From an uncultured Bacteroidales bacterium (GTDB lineage Bacteria; Bacteroidota; Bacteroidia; Bacteroidales; P3), in the NCBI GenBank assembly GCA_900318275.1, contig ONJY01000017.1, positions 1-64,000 on the forward strand: 64,000 nucleotides of DNA. Direction: 5' to 3'. A model generated the notes under the pieces. It was not told the DNA's origin. It was given only the letters and a program-made list of their open reading frames with translations, and did not search any database. Numbering within the stretch: the first letter of the stretch is position 1; the number at the start of each line of letters is the position of its first letter. Positions 62,158 to 64,000 of this stretch are shown piece by piece. Made by a program: the position numbers and the translations under genes.

Positions 62158-62688
62158 ATGAAGAAAGCAATCCTCACTTTTGTGGCGGTCGTCATGCTTG
62201 GCGGCATGGCATTCTCGCAGATAAGTCTCGGCGGCCGTTTCTATGGCGGTCTCACCTCGGGCTTTGAGGCGTCGCTGCTCTACGGCATGGGTGGCAACAA
62301 CCGCATCGAGGCCGATTTCGGCGCCAGCTTTGGTGTGATGACCAAGACCTATGAAGACCTCAACATAAACGGCGTCCGTTACACCCACACCGGCAATCCC
62401 TCCTACTATGTGGTCGCCGCCACGGGCTCATACCAGTGGACCTTCAACATTGTCAAGGGCTTTGGCTGGTTTGTGGGTCCCGCTGCGCAGCTCGGCATGG
62501 GTTCCAACCACGACGGCGACTTCTACATGCGCTTGGCCGTGGGCGCCCAGGGCGGCGTGGAGTACAAGTTCGACTTCCCCTTGCAGGTGTCGCTTGACGT
62601 GCGCCCAATGCTTGACTTCATCCACCTTGCCAATCCCCGCTCGCTCTTTGACCTGGGCGTGGCCGCAGGTGTCCGTTATTGCTTCTAA
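62158..62688 (+). CDS. Small outer-membrane beta-barrel protein
   Basis: This 176-residue protein starts at ATG 62158 (MKKAILTFVAVVMLGGMAFS, signal peptide). Alternating strands with Gly/aromatic pattern (LGGRFYGGLTSGF, FGASFGVMTKTY, GVEYKFDFPLQVSLDVRPML) and the C-terminal GVRYCF suggest an eight-strand barrel of the OmpW/porin-like class. Function unknown. The ROK kinase gene begins 11 bases downstream. Confidence 0.78.
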   Translation: MKKAILTFVAVVMLGGMAFSQISLGGRFYGGLTSGFEASLLYGMGGNNRIEADFGASFGVMTKTYEDLNINGVRYTHTGNPSYYVVAATGSYQWTFNIVKGFGWFVGPAAQLGMGSNHDGDFYMRLAVGAQGGVEYKFDFPLQVSLDVRPMLDFIHLANPRSLFDLGVAAGVRYCF

Positions 62689-62699
62689 ACGACAAGACT

Positions 62700-63668
62700 A
62701 TGAAATATTCCATTGGAGTTGACATGGGTGGCACCAACACCGATATCGGGTTGGTGTCGGAGAACGGCAACATCATACAGCGCCGCACCATACCGACCAA
62801 CGCCTACACCGAGCTGGAGCCATACGTGCGCGACATGATGCGTGAGGTGGAGGACATGGTGAAGGAGCAGACGACCATAGACGGCATCGCCGTGCAGCTT
62901 GACGGCATAGGCATCGGCGCCCCTAACGGCAACTATTACACCGGTTGTGTGGACAATGCGCCGAACCTCACCATCAAGGGTGTGCTCGACTTCGGCAAGG
63001 AGATACACCGCTACCGCGACCTGCCGGTGGTGCTGAGCAACGACGCTAACGCCGCAGCCTACGGCGAGTACATCTACGGCGGTGCCCAGGGCCTGAAGCA
63101 CTTCATTATGTTCACACTGGGCACCGGTGTGGGCAGCGGCATCGTGATTGACGGCAAGCTGGTGCACGGCAGTACCGGCGGTGCCGGCGAGCTTGGCCAC
63201 AACATCCTCATACCTCACGGGCGCAAGTGCTCGTGCGGAAGGGAGGGCTGCTTGGAGACCTACACGTCGGCACGCGGCATCGTGCAGACCTATCTGGAGT
63301 TGCGCCGCGAGAACCCCGACCAGGAGCGTATGCTTAAGGAGGTGCCCGACGCGGAGATCAGCAGCAAGCTCATAGGCGAGGCGGCGCACCAGGGCGACCC
63401 TGTGGCGCTTAGGACCTGGGAGATTGTCGGCGACCAGCTGGGGCTGGCTATGGCCAACAGCGTCACCTTCTCGGCCCCGGAGGCCATCTTCCTTATGGGC
63501 GGCCCCACGCTGGTGGGCGAGCCCCTGCTGAGGCCTTTGCGTGCCGCCTTCGAGAAATACCTCTTGAACATCTATCAAGGCAGCTGCCAGATTCGTATGA
63601 GCGAGCTGAAGTCGAACGAGGTGGCCATACTCGGCGCCGCGGCATTGATAAAGATGCCCAGGGAATAG
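62700..63668 (+). CDS. ROK-family sugar kinase (glucokinase-like)
   Basis: This 322-residue protein starts at ATG 62700 (MKYSIGVDMGGTNTDIGLV, ATP-phosphate loop). ROK motifs are NDANAAAYGEY (catalytic Asp region), GTGVGSGIVIDGKLVHG, GELGHNILIPHGRKCSCGREGCLETY (zinc-binding CxCGxxGCxE) and FLMGGPTLVG. There is no DNA-binding domain, so it is a kinase, probably for glucose or another hexose. It is followed by a mannosidase gene, which fits sugar use after glycan breakdown. Confidence 0.9.
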   Translation: MKYSIGVDMGGTNTDIGLVSENGNIIQRRTIPTNAYTELEPYVRDMMREVEDMVKEQTTIDGIAVQLDGIGIGAPNGNYYTGCVDNAPNLTIKGVLDFGKEIHRYRDLPVVLSNDANAAAYGEYIYGGAQGLKHFIMFTLGTGVGSGIVIDGKLVHGSTGGAGELGHNILIPHGRKCSCGREGCLETYTSARGIVQTYLELRRENPDQERMLKEVPDAEISSKLIGEAAHQGDPVALRTWEIVGDQLGLAMANSVTFSAPEAIFLMGGPTLVGEPLLRPLRAAFEKYLLNIYQGSCQIRMSELKSNEVAILGAAALIKMPRE

Positions 63669-63704
63669 GAAAAGTTCAACCCACAAATAAATAAAAGCGT
63701 AGTT

Positions 63705-64000
63705 ATGAAAAAGACAGTCCTCCTCATGGCAGCAGCGTTGCTGTTCGTGGCCTGCGGCAAGCAGCCGCTGACCTCGTATGTCAACCCCTTGGTGGGCACC
63801 GATGGTCACGGCCACACGTTCCCCGGTGCCATAGTGCCTTTCGGCCAGATACAGCCCTCGCCCGACACGCGCTTGGAGGGCTGGGACGGCTGCAGCGCCT
63901 ACCACTACAGCGACGACACTGTCTATGGCTTCAGCCACACGCACCTCAGCGGCACGGGCTGCGAGGACTACGGTGACGTGCTACTGATGCCGGTGAGTGG
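63705..64000 (+). CDS. GH92-family alpha-mannosidase lipoprotein, N-terminal part
   Basis: The reading frame from ATG 63705 is cut by the window end (about 98 residues seen). It has a lipoprotein signal (MKKTVLLMAAALLFVAC). GH92 N-terminal motifs are YVNPLVGTDGHGHTFPGAIVPFG, QIQPSPDTR and YGFSHTHLSGTGCEDYGD. GH92 enzymes are calcium-dependent exo-alpha-mannosidases acting on N-glycans in Bacteroidota. It lies 36 bases after the ROK kinase. Confidence 0.9.
   Translation, partial: MKKTVLLMAAALLFVACGKQPLTSYVNPLVGTDGHGHTFPGAIVPFGQIQPSPDTRLEGWDGCSAYHYSDDTVYGFSHTHLSGTGCEDYGDVLLMPVS

Overview
The window reads as chromosomal DNA of a bacterium of the order Bacteroidales (phylum Bacteroidota), probably a gut-type lineage of fairly high GC. 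The signs are promoters of the form TAnnTTTG with an upstream TTTG, type IX secretion (T9SS) parts (PorX, PorP/SprF, GldJ, and a cargo protein with a C-terminal sorting domain), Bacteroidota-typical families (DUF2851, DUF6029, Omp28, a MurF-Alr fusion, a DksA homologue with a degenerate zinc finger, an extended S16), and glycan-active lipoproteins (GH29, GH92). No rRNA operon, prophage, insertion sequence or CRISPR array was seen.

Layout. 1-960: a gene-free leader with three repeat elements, a promoter and a long rod-shaped RNA candidate. 963-3020: a leucine-rich-repeat surface protein with a T9SS signal. 3179-11540: mfd (minus), then porX and a phosphohexomutase (plus), then dksA-like, rimM and rpsP (minus). 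11914-21454: a plus-strand run with a secreted unknown, uvrA, a membrane protein, mnmE, a thioredoxin-like protein and an M3 peptidase. 21536-28887: a duplicated-ATPase ABC protein, rocD, a DUF975 protein, and a minus-strand M23 peptidase / alpha-L-fucosidase / small membrane protein group. 29255-33547: porP, gldJ and an OstA-like protein. 33658-43164: grpE, dnaJ, DUF2851, murF-alr and a giant lon, the middle genes overlapping at start and stop. A tRNA-Pro follows. 43470-50824 is one minus-strand run (RIC-LuxR regulator, NapH/NapG-like iron-sulfur protein, YitT, Tat-exported aldo/keto reductase, tatA, tatC, lipoprotein, murF). 51187-54213: phosphatase, short-chain fatty acid transporter, apt. 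54273-61800 is a tightly packed six-gene minus-strand run (DUF6029, Omp28, MATE, patatin-barrel, GNAT-HD, DUF456). 62158-64000: a beta-barrel protein, a ROK kinase and the start of a GH92 mannosidase.

The most unusual items are these. (1) Lon is fused in frame, through an internal signal-peptide-like segment, to a PorE-like propeller/CRD/OmpA-like envelope protein. (2) A family of intergenic arrays has an exact 11-bp period, arranged as tandem or inverted blocks upstream of promoters. (3) A rod-like RNA candidate starts at about 670. (4) A RIC/YtfE-like di-iron domain is fused to a LuxR DNA-binding domain at the head of a redox/Tat gene run. (5) A 9T+23C homopolymer lies between two divergent genes. 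(6) A sigma-54-like promoter with TGTCA/TGACA palindromes precedes grpE-dnaJ.

All functional calls come from reading motifs and gene order; no database search was possible.
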